A stretch of 34,125 nucleotides of DNA, taken from an uncultured Erysipelotrichaceae bacterium (lineage in GTDB: Bacteria > Bacillota_I > Bacilli_A > RF39 > UBA660). This document shows positions 1 through 6,571 of the stretch, in pieces; the stretch's first letter is position 1, and every line of letters starts with the position of its first letter. A model generated the notes under the pieces. It was given only the letters and a program-made list of their open reading frames with translations, did not search any database and was not told where the DNA came from. The stretch spans positions 1 through 34,125 of the forward strand of contig CADANC010000013.1 of the NCBI GenBank assembly GCA_902789225.1. The letters are read 5' to 3'. The translations under genes and the position numbers were made by a program.

Positions 1-63
1 CCTAGCTATGCATTAAATTATAAAACCCCAATTGAATATAGAACTCAATTAGGGTTTAAATAA
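1..63 (+). mobile_element. IS3-family transposase (OrfB), C-terminal tail only
   Basis: The frame starting at base 1 encodes the last 20 residues of a protein, with the tract NYKTPIEYR followed by QLGFK and a TAA stop. This is the usual C-terminus of IS3/IS150-group OrfB (DDE integrase-type) transposases. Only the tail lies in the window; the catalytic part would lie upstream. The element's right end follows directly and matches inverted sequence at the other edge of the window. The family assignment is by recognition of the tail alone. Confidence 0.72.
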
Positions 64-64
64 A

Positions 65-114
65 GAGTTTTTATTGTCTACTTTTTATTGACAAGTTCAC
101 AATTAAGTTAGTGT
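65..114. repeat. Right terminal inverted repeat of the IS3-family element
   Basis: Read on the minus strand from base 114, this starts ACACTAAC and contains AAAAGTAGACA. The stretch 34031-34080 on the plus strand has the same two blocks, plus GTG and TTGT between them, at identical spacing without gaps. The two ends of the window therefore look like the right and left ends of the same IS type. The IS tip falls one or two bases before the lipoprotein stop codon at 116. The exact tip and target duplication cannot be fixed here. Confidence 0.65.
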
Positions 115-115
115 T

Positions 116-592
116 TTATTCTTTTTCAAATAAGTCACATTTATAATTATCTTTTTCTAATAATTCTTTGATTTCCCCTAATAAAGATTTATCTTTATCA
201 GGATTATCCTCTAATAATTTATAAGTATATCTTATTCTAACATTATAATTATCTTTCTCTAAACCAACAAGATACTTATCAGCTTCACATTTACTAAATT
301 TAGACTCATCATATTCAGCACAATATTCTTTTTGAACATCTACATCATTTAAATCTTCTATTATTTGAGAATAATAAATAGTTAATGATTGTCTTTTAAT
401 AGCAAAAGTTTCAGGATCTTGATATGTAAGAATACGATAATTTTTATTATCTTCTGTTTTATAACATTGTAACTTGTTATTCTCAAGAGAATATTCTTTT
501 TCAATATCATCAAAATGATCTATTTCTTCTCCACAACCAACTAAACAAAATACAAAAATAATACTAAATAATAAATATAAATATTTTTTCAT
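116..592 (-). CDS. Small secreted lipoprotein of unknown function
   Basis: This is a 158-residue protein with a clear lipoprotein signal: Lys-Lys after the start Met, a hydrophobic stretch over residues 4-17, and the lipobox LVGC with the lipidated Cys at about residue 20. The mature part is Asp/Glu/Lys/Tyr-rich and I recognise no domain in it. It is expected to be anchored on the outer face of the cytoplasmic membrane. The start has an AGAGG site just upstream and a TATGATAT-like -10 box further out, in the 85-bp space shared with the divergent acetyltransferase gene. The stop codon abuts the end of an IS, so the native C-terminus or terminator may have been lost to the insertion. Confidence 0.75.
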   Translation of the reverse strand: MKKYLYLLFSIIFVFCLVGCGEEIDHFDDIEKEYSLENNKLQCYKTEDNKNYRILTYQDPETFAIKRQSLTIYYSQIIEDLNDVDVQKEYCAEYDESKFSKCEADKYLVGLEKDNYNVRIRYTYKLLEDNPDKDKSLLGEIKELLEKDNYKCDLFEKE

Positions 593-677
593 AATAAACC
601 TCTTAATATAAATATATCATAATAATTAATGATATAATAAGTATATAAAAAAATTACTATAAGAAAGTAGTGATTAT
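593..677. promoter_or_regulatory. Divergent promoter region, lipoprotein / GNAT
   Basis: An AT-only stretch between two divergent starts. On the plus strand GATATAATAAG supplies a TATAAT box about 40 bases before the GNAT start. On the minus strand a TATGATATAT box precedes AGAGG and the lipoprotein start. No clear -35 hexamers or operators are seen. Confidence 0.5.
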
Positions 678-1127
678 ATGAAAATTATTAATATAAAAGA
701 TAATGATAATTATTTAACTGAATATATAAAATTATGTAACTTAGAGTGGGGAAATAAAAAAGATAATATTGAAAAATACATAATAGAAAAGAAAGAGAAA
801 ATACTAAGTAATGATAAAGTAATCAGTATATTAGGATTAATAGATGAAAATAACCTAGTAGGATTTATATCACTATTTAAATATGATGGAGAATATCGAA
901 AAGACTTAACTCCATGGTATGCTACTATGTATGTAAAAAAAGAATATAGAGGAAAAGGCTATTCCAAATTATTAAATGAAGCATTACTAAATGAAGCAAA
1001 AAAACTAGGTTATACAAAAGTATATCTAAAAACAGAATTAGAAAACTATTATGAAAAATTTGGAGCAATCTTCCAAGAAAATCTAAATGAAAAAGAAAAA
1101 CTATATTACTTTCAATTAGATAATTAA
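678..1127 (+). CDS. GNAT-family N-acetyltransferase
   Basis: This 149-residue protein matches the GNAT fold in length and in motif A. Near residues 86-98 it has beta-strand ATMYVKKEY followed by the acetyl-CoA pyrophosphate-binding loop RGKGYSKLL, then a helix ALLNEAKKLGY and a strand VYLKTE. The late NYYEKFGA (about residues 121-129) is the motif-B 'YxKxGF'-like turn. It should transfer an acetyl group from acetyl-CoA to an amine; the substrate cannot be told. A GAAAGTAGTG sequence before ATG is a weak ribosome site. It appears monocistronic, followed by a boundary region of a mobile element. Confidence 0.85.
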   Translation: MKIINIKDNDNYLTEYIKLCNLEWGNKKDNIEKYIIEKKEKILSNDKVISILGLIDENNLVGFISLFKYDGEYRKDLTPWYATMYVKKEYRGKGYSKLLNEALLNEAKKLGYTKVYLKTELENYYEKFGAIFQENLNEKEKLYYFQLDN

Positions 1128-1159
1128 TCATAAAAAAAGAATCTAATTTGTAAAACTAA

Positions 1160-1204
1160 CTCTCTTCCCCCTGAAGAGAGCATTTAACCGTGCTCTCATT
1201 TTTT
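1160..1204 (+). terminator. Terminator hairpin with an alternative upstream stem
   Basis: GAGAGC (1176-1181) pairs with GCTCTC (1192-1197) and is followed by ATTTTTT, a standard intrinsic terminator downstream of the acetyltransferase gene. CTCTCTT just upstream can instead pair with AAGAGAG, giving a mutually exclusive stem. The hairpin recurs at 10518-10549, so it probably travels with the boundary described in the next entry. Confidence 0.65.
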
Positions 1205-1274
1205 ATGCCCATTTTATAAGGGTTTGCGAGGCATCGATATTGCTAAAATAGTTTTAGGTACAATTTAGGTACAA
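1167..1274. other. Attachment-site-like boundary 1 (15-bp core and tandem TTTAGGTAC boxes)
   Basis: The 15-mer CCCCCTGAAGAGAGC (1167-1181) is identical to 10509-10523. About 70 bases further on, two TTTAGGTACAA boxes lie head to tail (1253-1274), as the TTAGGTACCA pair does at 10600-10620. Tandem ~10-bp boxes beside an integrase-linked junction are typical arm-type binding sites of tyrosine recombinases. In both cases a cargo block and then a related, broken integrase follow. The sequence shows the repeats; the att interpretation is inference. Confidence 0.5.
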
Positions 1275-1294
1275 AAAAATATGATTTAAGAATA

Positions 1295-1412
1295 GTTCAT
1301 TGAAAAAAATGCCGAAAGTGGCAAAAGTTCTCAATGAATTTTTTATTGCTTAAGATCTCGTTGAGAAAAAGTGGCAAAAGTGGCAAAAATTCTCAATGAA
1401 AATTATTTGCTT
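1295..1412. repeat. Two tandem ~57-bp units carrying inverted repeats
   Basis: Unit A (1295-1351) and unit B (1356-1412) both contain GTGGCAAAAG, then TCTCAATGAA, and end in TTGCTT. Each also begins with a TTGA-containing arm (TTCATTGA or CGTTGAGAA) that can pair with the TCAATGAA arm, so each unit can form a long stem-loop. They lie upstream of the AbiE promoter. They could be regulator or integrase sites, or small RNA hairpins; the sequence does not decide. Confidence 0.55.
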
Positions 1413-1458
1413 TTTGACAAATAAACTGAAAATCCTTAATTTATCAGTTTTTAATATA

Positions 1459-1495
1459 TTGACAATGATACGGATAAATGATATAATGTCCGTAT
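1459..1495 (+). promoter_or_regulatory. AbiE operon promoter with overlapping operator
   Basis: TTGACA (1459-1464), a 17-bp spacer and TATAAT (1482-1487) form a near-perfect sigma-A promoter. The perfect 7-bp inverted repeat ATACGGA (1468-1474) / TCCGTAT (1489-1495) spans the -10 box. Such a repeat fits known AbiEi behaviour: the antitoxin represses its own promoter by binding inverted repeats. Transcription would begin near 1494. Confidence 0.75.
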
Positions 1496-1517
1496 GAATG
1501 AACAAAGAGGTGAAATT

Positions 1518-2144
1518 ATGGATTTTATGACAAAAGAGGAGTTTATAAATGAAAGTAATATAGAAATTATTCAAAAACTTATGGAAAGAAATAATGGATA
1601 TATTACTGCAAAAGAACTTGAAGATTTTGATATAAGTAGAAATTATCTATCTATTATGACTAAAAAAAATATGATTGAAAAAGTTGCTAAGGGAATTTAT
1701 ATAGATTCTTCTAAGATTGAAGATGTTTATTATGTACTTAGTGTAAGTACTCCAAAAGTAATCTATTCTCACATGACTGCACTTTATTTTCATAATCTTT
1801 CAATTAAAGCGCCAGATAGTTCTTTTGATATAACTGTTACAAAAAAATATAATAATTCTAAGCTAAAAAAGCATAACGTTTTTTATGTAGATGATAAGTT
1901 CTATGATGTTGGAATTACTGAAGTTGAAACACCACAAGGAAATAAGGTAAAAGCTTATGACATAGAAAGATGTATATGCGATATAATTCGTTCCAAAAAG
2001 AGAATGGATCTTGAGCATGTAAAATATGCAATAAAAGAATATCTTAAAAGAAAGGACAATGATCTAATAAAACTTTCTAAGTATGCCGATATGTTTGGCA
2101 TAAAAGAAGAAGTTATGGATTTTGTGAGTATGATGTATGAATAG
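1518..2144 (+). CDS. abiEi: AbiEi-type antitoxin / transcriptional repressor
   Basis: Antitoxin of a type IV toxin-antitoxin abortive-infection pair. The N-terminal third is a winged-helix DNA-binding domain: a helix with NNGYITAKELEDF, a recognition-helix stretch ISRNYLSIM, and a wing with KGIYID. The C-terminal part carries the family hallmark KAYDIERCICDIIRS, about two thirds along. I start at 1518 because AGAGGTG sits six bases upstream. The alternative ATG at 1494 coincides with the predicted transcription start and would have no ribosome site. It overlaps the toxin gene by 8 bases, giving translational coupling. Family members repress their own operon, and a palindrome over the -10 box is the likely operator. 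About 208 residues is normal for the family. Confidence 0.85.
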   Translation: MDFMTKEEFINESNIEIIQKLMERNNGYITAKELEDFDISRNYLSIMTKKNMIEKVAKGIYIDSSKIEDVYYVLSVSTPKVIYSHMTALYFHNLSIKAPDSSFDITVTKKYNNSKLKKHNVFYVDDKFYDVGITEVETPQGNKVKAYDIERCICDIIRSKKRMDLEHVKYAIKEYLKRKDNDLIKLSKYADMFGIKEEVMDFVSMMYE

Positions 2145-2973
2145 TATGCAAGTAAAAGACAAATTAAAAAATATAGCAGTAAAGCGAAATCTAGATTTTA
2201 ATACATTACTTCGTTTATATATGTATGATAGATTTATAGAAAGATTAGCTGTAAGTAAATATCATGATAATTTCATTTTAAAAGGTGGATTTTATTTAAG
2301 TACATTATTTGGATTAGAGAGTCGATCTACTAAAGATATAGATACTGCAATTAAAGATGCTAATTTCACTAAAGAAAATGTTGAAGAGATGATTAAATCA
2401 ATTATCTCAATAGATATAAATGATGGAGCCTTAATAAACTTTGTAGAGATTGGTAATATACGTGAAGAAGATCAATATGGTGGATTTAGAGTAATTCTGA
2501 ATGTTAAAGTCGATACAATTAGAGAAAACTTTCAAATTGATATAGCCACAGGAGATCCAATTACTCCAAAACCAATTGTGTATAAATATCGCCCAATATT
2601 AGGAGATAGTTATGTTAATGTATGGTCATACAATATTGAAACTGTAATAGCCGAAAAGCTGGAAACAATTCTAAGAAGAGCTGAAGCTAATAGTAGAATA
2701 AGAGATTACTATGATTTATATTTAATATACACAAAAGGATGGAAAGATGTTAAAGTTGATGATCTACGTAAGGCTATAGATAAAACATTTGAAAAGAGAA
2801 ATTATACAGGAAATATTGAAGAAGCAATAGCTATATTAAAAGATAGTGAAATTATTAAAAATAGATGGGATTCATATAAGAAAAAATATGAATATGCCAA
2901 TGATATTAATTATGATGAAATAATGAAATGTATTACAGAAATTATTAAGGTAATAGTACCAGTAGCAGTATAG
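2137..2973 (+). CDS. abiEii: AbiEii-type nucleotidyltransferase toxin
   Basis: Toxin partner of the preceding gene. It belongs to the DUF1814/AbiEii nucleotidyltransferase-like family, whose studied members transfer nucleotides to tRNA and arrest growth. The first signature is LKGGFYLS (about residues 48-56); next comes STKDIDTAI (about 64-73), with the DxD-type metal ligands of the polymerase-beta fold. The late tract EKLETILRRAEANSRIRDYYDLY (residues about 175-197) is the conserved C-terminal motif of the family, with the RxRDYYDLY core. The 278-residue length is normal and the frame is intact, so the pair is probably functional. An in-frame ATG at 2146 is an alternative start just after the antitoxin stop. 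Confidence 0.86.
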   Translation: MNSMQVKDKLKNIAVKRNLDFNTLLRLYMYDRFIERLAVSKYHDNFILKGGFYLSTLFGLESRSTKDIDTAIKDANFTKENVEEMIKSIISIDINDGALINFVEIGNIREEDQYGGFRVILNVKVDTIRENFQIDIATGDPITPKPIVYKYRPILGDSYVNVWSYNIETVIAEKLETILRRAEANSRIRDYYDLYLIYTKGWKDVKVDDLRKAIDKTFEKRNYTGNIEEAIAILKDSEIIKNRWDSYKKKYEYANDINYDEIMKCITEIIKVIVPVAV

Positions 2974-2983
2974 GAGGTTTTGT

Positions 2984-3184
2984 ATGAGCAGTATATTTGA
3001 TTGGATTGGGAAAAATGCTTATTGGATATTTGATGGAATAGGTGTAATAGCCATAACAGGAATATTAGGTGTCATTTTCAAGAAAAAAAAGAATAAAGGA
3101 AAAAATATTAGTATTGTTCAAAAAGGAGGAAAAAACTCTATAAATATTCAGAACAATAACATAGGAAGTGAACATGATGAATGA
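2984..3184 (+). CDS. Small single-pass membrane protein with a G/N/Q-rich C-terminal motif
   Basis: A 66-residue protein with three parts. Residues about 13-32 form one hydrophobic segment (YWIFDGIGVIAITGILGVIF). A strongly basic stop-transfer stretch KKKKNKGK follows, then a polar tail with QKGGKNSINIQNNNIG (about 45-60). An AGGAGG site eight bases before ATG argues for strong translation, 10 bases after the AbiEii stop. The tail motif is repeated almost exactly at the N-terminus of the next protein (QSGGKNSENIQNND), whose start overlaps this gene. I know no family for it. The layout, with a membrane-active N-terminus and a motif shared with the neighbour, resembles amyloid-signalling effectors; that function is inferred. 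The stop is TGA. Confidence 0.7.
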   Translation: MSSIFDWIGKNAYWIFDGIGVIAITGILGVIFKKKKNKGKNISIVQKGGKNSINIQNNNIGSEHDE

Positions 3185-4256
3185 TGTAGAAGTAAAACAA
3201 TCAGGAGGAAAAAATTCTGAGAATATACAAAATAATGACATGTCAAAAAATAACATAATTATATATAATCAAAGTGGGTTGTCACTTGAAGAAGCAAAAA
3301 CTATTGCATTAGATGTTTATAAAGCAGAAGAAGCAAAAAAGTATTCGGATGAATCATGGGAAATAACAAAAAGAAGAGTTGAAGAATTAGTTACAGATTT
3401 CTTAAAACAAGCATTTGATGAAACCCCCAATCATATACAAAATTTAAAAAAGCCGTCTGTGCAGCAATCGTTTCTAAATGCTGAAAAAGGATATGCTTCT
3501 GATGAAACTGGAACTACCAAAAATAACTATATAGATATTATGAAATCACGATTATGTGTAGAAGATAGAAGTATCTTACAAATATTTGAAGATGAAGCAA
3601 TAAAATTAGTGGAAAAGTTGACGAAGTCACAGATGAATTATTTGACTTTTATGTTCTTAACATATTCATATCCCAAACCATTAAATGATATAAGAAATGT
3701 TATTGATTACTGTAACAAATTGTGCGAATTATATGATATATCATTTAAAAAAGACATAACTTTAATTTCTTTAGAAGCCGTAGGTGCATGTACGCCATTA
3801 GGTGGAGCACGTAGTATGAAAACAATTCAACAACGCTTTCGTGAAATGATACCAGGAATGTTTTATAAAGGCCAAACATCGGAGGAAATTATAAATGAAT
3901 TAGAAATAGATGACATAAAAATAATTCAACCAGTATTAACAAAACATGTATGGAATAATGCGTTATTACAAATTGATGCATTGAATTTAGAAACATTAAA
4001 AACATCAATAAAAAAGTATGAATTAAACTTTATTGAGGATAAACTTGTTAACATGTTTAATAAACAAATAATGAATGAAAGTGAAATTAAAAATAGATTA
4101 ATAGAAATAAACCAGAAAATGCAAGAAGTATTGTCATTATGGGATGATAATGAATTTAATTCAAGAAGAATAACTCCACAAGGTGAGATAATTGCAATAA
4201 GCAATTATAATAATTTATATAATGATAATTTAAAGTTTGAAAAATATATTAATTAA
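3174..4256 (+). CDS. LPO_1073/Vpar_1526-family-like protein with N-terminal shared motif
   Basis: About 360 residues. The first ~30 carry QSGGKNSENIQNND, nearly the same as the tail of the 66-residue membrane protein just upstream. Next comes IIIYNQSGLSLEEAKTIALDVYKAE, which I recognise as the opening of the LPO_1073/Vpar_1526 protein family, of unknown function and often in accessory loci. The rest is mostly helical, including EEAKKYSDESWEITKRRVEELV and an ALDSV-free, charged C-terminus; I see no catalytic motif. I prefer ATG 3174 (GGAA six bases upstream) over the upstream GTG 3168; it overlaps the previous gene by 11 bases, so the two are probably co-translated. Likely a sensor or regulator of the membrane protein, by inference only. 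Confidence 0.7.
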   Translation: MMNDVEVKQSGGKNSENIQNNDMSKNNIIIYNQSGLSLEEAKTIALDVYKAEEAKKYSDESWEITKRRVEELVTDFLKQAFDETPNHIQNLKKPSVQQSFLNAEKGYASDETGTTKNNYIDIMKSRLCVEDRSILQIFEDEAIKLVEKLTKSQMNYLTFMFLTYSYPKPLNDIRNVIDYCNKLCELYDISFKKDITLISLEAVGACTPLGGARSMKTIQQRFREMIPGMFYKGQTSEEIINELEIDDIKIIQPVLTKHVWNNALLQIDALNLETLKTSIKKYELNFIEDKLVNMFNKQIMNESEIKNRLIEINQKMQEVLSLWDDNEFNSRRITPQGEIIAISNYNNLYNDNLKFEKYIN

Positions 4257-4259
4257 AAA

Positions 4260-4280
4260 AGCTTAGTCATCTTCTAAGCT
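4260..4280. terminator. Bidirectional terminator between cargo 1 and integrase remnant
   Basis: AGCTTAG (4260-4266) pairs with CTAAGCT (4274-4280). A run of A precedes it, so it is a T-tailed terminator mainly for the minus-strand integrase remnant; it also closes the plus-strand cargo operon. Confidence 0.5.
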
Positions 4281-4735
4281 ATCTATAACAGAAACAACAG
4301 AGTCGAGGGCAGTACTAAACATATGTGAATATGTATTTAGTGTTTCCTCGATTTTTGTATGTCCTAAATATTTGGCTACTAATGTAACATTAGCACCATT
4401 ATTAATAAGTAGTGATGCACATGAATGTCTAAAATCATGTAATCGGATCTATTTAACATTAGCTAATTTGCAATTAACATTTTTATGATTAGTGAGTGTA
4501 TTACTACATACAGGAAGCATATCCCCAGCTACAAAGAAATTATCATTGAATCCTGGTATCTCTTCTACCTCGTTTTTCATCATTTTAAGGTCATTTGTAA
4601 GAACTTGTGGCATCTTTAATATTCTTATACTGTTTTTAGTTTTTGGAACCGAGAATCGCCAATTTTTTACGGATCCACAACGGTCATTAATTTGCTTGGT
4701 TATACTTAAAGTTCTATCTTTAAAAAGGATATATT
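4263..4735 (-). pseudogene. Tyrosine recombinase (phage/ICE integrase), truncated and with internal stop
   Basis: On the minus strand a C-terminal integrase catalytic domain can be read: KDRTLSITKQINDR, then KTKNSIRIL, then IRLHDFRHSCASLL (catalytic His and Arg), AKYLGHTKIEETLNTYSH (catalytic His and nucleophile Tyr), ending EDD-stop at 4263. A TAG at 4449-4451 interrupts it just before IRLHDFRH. Everything N-terminal of about 4735 is missing. The sequence to 4809 that replaces it ends in a short plus-strand frame (KYNEFYNCMMEYYKLLKRN-stop), perhaps the tail of a disrupted host gene. It is clearly paralogous to the remnant at 13388-14235. A dead gene, it cannot mobilise its block. Confidence 0.85.
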
Positions 4736-4851
4736 TAAATGATTCAAATAAATATAATGAATTCTATAACTGTATGATGGAATATTATAAGTTATTAAAA
4801 AGAAACTAATTATATGATTATTAGTTAAATGGTTAAGTAATATTTCTATGA

Positions 4852-4857
4852 TATAAT
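4852..4857 (+). promoter_or_regulatory. Putative -10 box of glycosyltransferase gene
   Basis: TATAAT in CTATGATATAATTAC lies 18 bases before the start codon, followed by TTAGGTGACG as ribosome site. No convincing -35 is seen. Confidence 0.45.
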
Positions 4858-4874
4858 TACAATTAGGTGACGAT

Positions 4875-5711
4875 ATGATAGATATAATAATTCCAGTATA
4901 TAATACTCCAAAATTAGATTTAGAAAGATGTTTAAATAGTATTCTAAATCAAACATATAATGATTATAAAGTATATATAATAGATGATGGTAGTAATAAT
5001 AATACTAAAAACTATTTAGATGATTATGTTAATGATAAAGATAATTTCATAGTAAAGCATATTAAAAATAATGGAGTAAGTAATGCAAGAAATATAGGAA
5101 TTGATATTTCTAATTCTAAATATATAACTTTTATTGATGCTGATGATACTATAGAGAATAACTTTTTACTAGAAGCATATGAATTAATTGAAAAAAATAA
5201 TTTAGATATTATAATTGGTGGATATAATGAAATTAAAAATAATAATATAGTTAGAACTAGATTATCATTACCTGGATTACATATTTATGAAGGAAAAACT
5301 ATTGATAATTTTTTTGAAAAGTTATTAACAAGTAAAACAAATGAATCTAATAAAGAAATAGGGGATTGTCCTACAGGAAGAATATATACTAGATTATTTA
5401 AAAGAGCTAGTATAGGAAATTTAAGATTTGATACTAATACTCATATGAGTGAAGACACACTATTTATGATTGACTATACTTATAAAGCAAAGAGAATTGG
5501 TATAGTTGATAGAATTTGGTATAACTATTATATAAATGATTATTCAATATCTAATGGTACTAAAAAAGAAATGCTAGAGCATAATATTAAAGAATTTATA
5601 GAAGAAATAGAAAAAAGAATGAATAAAGAAGAAAATAAATCTTTAAAGGTATCTTATCAAGCTAGAATTGATAAAGCAAATAATGCAATTAAAGAATTAA
5701 GAGGAAACTAA
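4875..5711 (+). CDS. Family 2 glycosyltransferase (GT-A fold)
   Basis: The 278-residue protein opens with the textbook GT2 N-terminus: DIIIPVYNT, then LERCLNSILNQTY, IIDDGSNNNT (nucleotide-sugar binding), and GVSNARNIGIDIS. ITFIDADDTIE follows at about residues 91-101, where the DxD motif coordinates the metal and sugar nucleotide. The second half has the acceptor-side stretch with FDTNTHMSEDTLFMIDY, containing the family's ED general-base region. It should add a sugar to cell-envelope polysaccharide or a glycolipid on the cytoplasmic face; donor and acceptor are unknown. No membrane segments are seen. The catalytic frame is intact. It stands between a dead integrase and small orphan genes, so it may be part of the resident genome. 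Confidence 0.88.
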   Translation: MIDIIIPVYNTPKLDLERCLNSILNQTYNDYKVYIIDDGSNNNTKNYLDDYVNDKDNFIVKHIKNNGVSNARNIGIDISNSKYITFIDADDTIENNFLLEAYELIEKNNLDIIIGGYNEIKNNNIVRTRLSLPGLHIYEGKTIDNFFEKLLTSKTNESNKEIGDCPTGRIYTRLFKRASIGNLRFDTNTHMSEDTLFMIDYTYKAKRIGIVDRIWYNYYINDYSISNGTKKEMLEHNIKEFIEEIEKRMNKEENKSLKVSYQARIDKANNAIKELRGN

Positions 5712-5734
5712 TAGTAATTGGATAAGGATGAATA

Positions 5735-5842
5735 ATGATGGATAGATACACAATTGAAGAAAAAATAGAAATAATTAATATAATAAATGAAATGCAAAAA
5801 GTAATTAGAAAATATAAAAAAGGAAAAAATCTATTAAGCTAA
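5735..5842 (+). CDS. Very small hypothetical protein (35 aa)
   Basis: An ATG-ATG pair follows AAGGATGAAT and opens a frame of 35 codons ending TAA at 5842. The product is one charged amphipathic helix (EEKIEIINIINEMQKVIRKY). It lies between two co-directional genes with close spacing, which favours translation. There is no recognisable family, and random occurrence in AT-rich DNA is possible. Confidence 0.35.
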   Translation: MMDRYTIEEKIEIINIINEMQKVIRKYKKGKNLLS

Positions 5843-5877
5843 TTAAAGATTATATGGAGTTATGAAGGAGAAATATA

Positions 5878-6315
5878 ATGATAATTAATGAAAAAAAGTT
5901 AACAATAGACGATTATGAAAAATTAAAAGAAGATGAACTGCTTTTTATTACCTATCCAGGAAGAATGGGAGATATCAAAGGATGTTCATTTGTTATAAAG
6001 AAAAATAATAATATTATTTTTTATAGAATAGATGATTTATATGAATTTAAAGGAAATATTTATGAAAAATTTCCTATATGGAATGAAACATTAAAAAATT
6101 ATAGTGAAAATAAAGAATCTAAAAAATATGAAATTATTTATATGGGAATGGGTAATCTTTTAGCAGTTGATAAAAGTGTTTTTAGAGAATTTGAAACACT
6201 AATTAAAGAAAGAACTAGCGAGATAAAAGAAAACTATGAAGATAAATTAAAATTTGGTATTGTTTGTTATTCATTTTGGAAAGAGACAGTATATCAAATG
6301 TATAACCATGAATAA
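5878..6315 (+). CDS. Hypothetical cytoplasmic protein (145 aa)
   Basis: A strong GAAGGAG ribosome site lies seven bases before ATG. The protein alternates strands and helices and has no signal peptide or membrane segment. It shows FITYPGRMGDIKGCSFVI near residues 23-40 and a central YMGMGNLLAVDKSVF. I do not recognise the family. The composition (Lys, Glu, Asn, Tyr) matches its neighbours and gives no hint of recent transfer. Confidence 0.7.
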   Translation: MIINEKKLTIDDYEKLKEDELLFITYPGRMGDIKGCSFVIKKNNNIIFYRIDDLYEFKGNIYEKFPIWNETLKNYSENKESKKYEIIYMGMGNLLAVDKSVFREFETLIKERTSEIKENYEDKLKFGIVCYSFWKETVYQMYNHE

Positions 6316-6395
6316 TGTATGTTTAGTATGAAGATCAAAAAAAAGAATAAATTACTAAAAATATATGATATATTAAAAATAATAGAGGTAAGATT

Positions 6396-6533
6396 ATGGC
6401 AAAAAAGAATGATTGGTTAGAAATAAATAGAAGAAAGCATGGATTATTATGGTGGCTTTGTATTGGATGGTGGGAAAGACCTACAGCAACTATATTACTG
6501 ATAAATTGGTTACAACAGCGTTGGAATTATTAA
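6396..6533 (+). CDS. Short Trp-rich protein (45 aa)
   Basis: ATG follows AATAGAGGTAAG with good spacing and the frame ends TAA at 6533. The product has seven Trp in 45 residues, including LLWWLCIGWWERPTATILL, so it probably sits in or on the membrane as one segment with aromatic girdles. Similar short 'WWLxIGWW' proteins occur in Bacillota without known function, as I recall. Such a Trp-rich frame is unlikely by chance in DNA this AT-rich, which supports it as real. Confidence 0.6.
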   Translation: MAKKNDWLEINRRKHGLLWWLCIGWWERPTATILLINWLQQRWNY

Positions 6534-6540
6534 AACTTAA

Positions 6541-6571
6541 AAAAAAGATATCTATTATAGATATCTTTTTT
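6541..6571. terminator. Bidirectional terminator
   Basis: AAAAAAGATATCTA and TAGATATCTTTTT form a near-perfect stem around a TTA loop, with A and T runs on either side. It closes the plus-strand small-gene cluster and the minus-strand helicase gene, whose stop codon overlaps its edge. Confidence 0.85.

Noticed and set aside
1295-1412. CRISPR array
   Set aside because: Only two units without unique spacers of constant length, and no cas genes in the window.
4492-4809. Plus-strand 105-aa gene
   Set aside because: Most of it is the antisense of the integrase remnant; only the last ~20 codons might be the tail of a lost gene.
6316-6418. Short Lys-rich frame starting near 6321
   Set aside because: It overlaps the better-supported Trp-rich gene, lacks a ribosome site and is low complexity.
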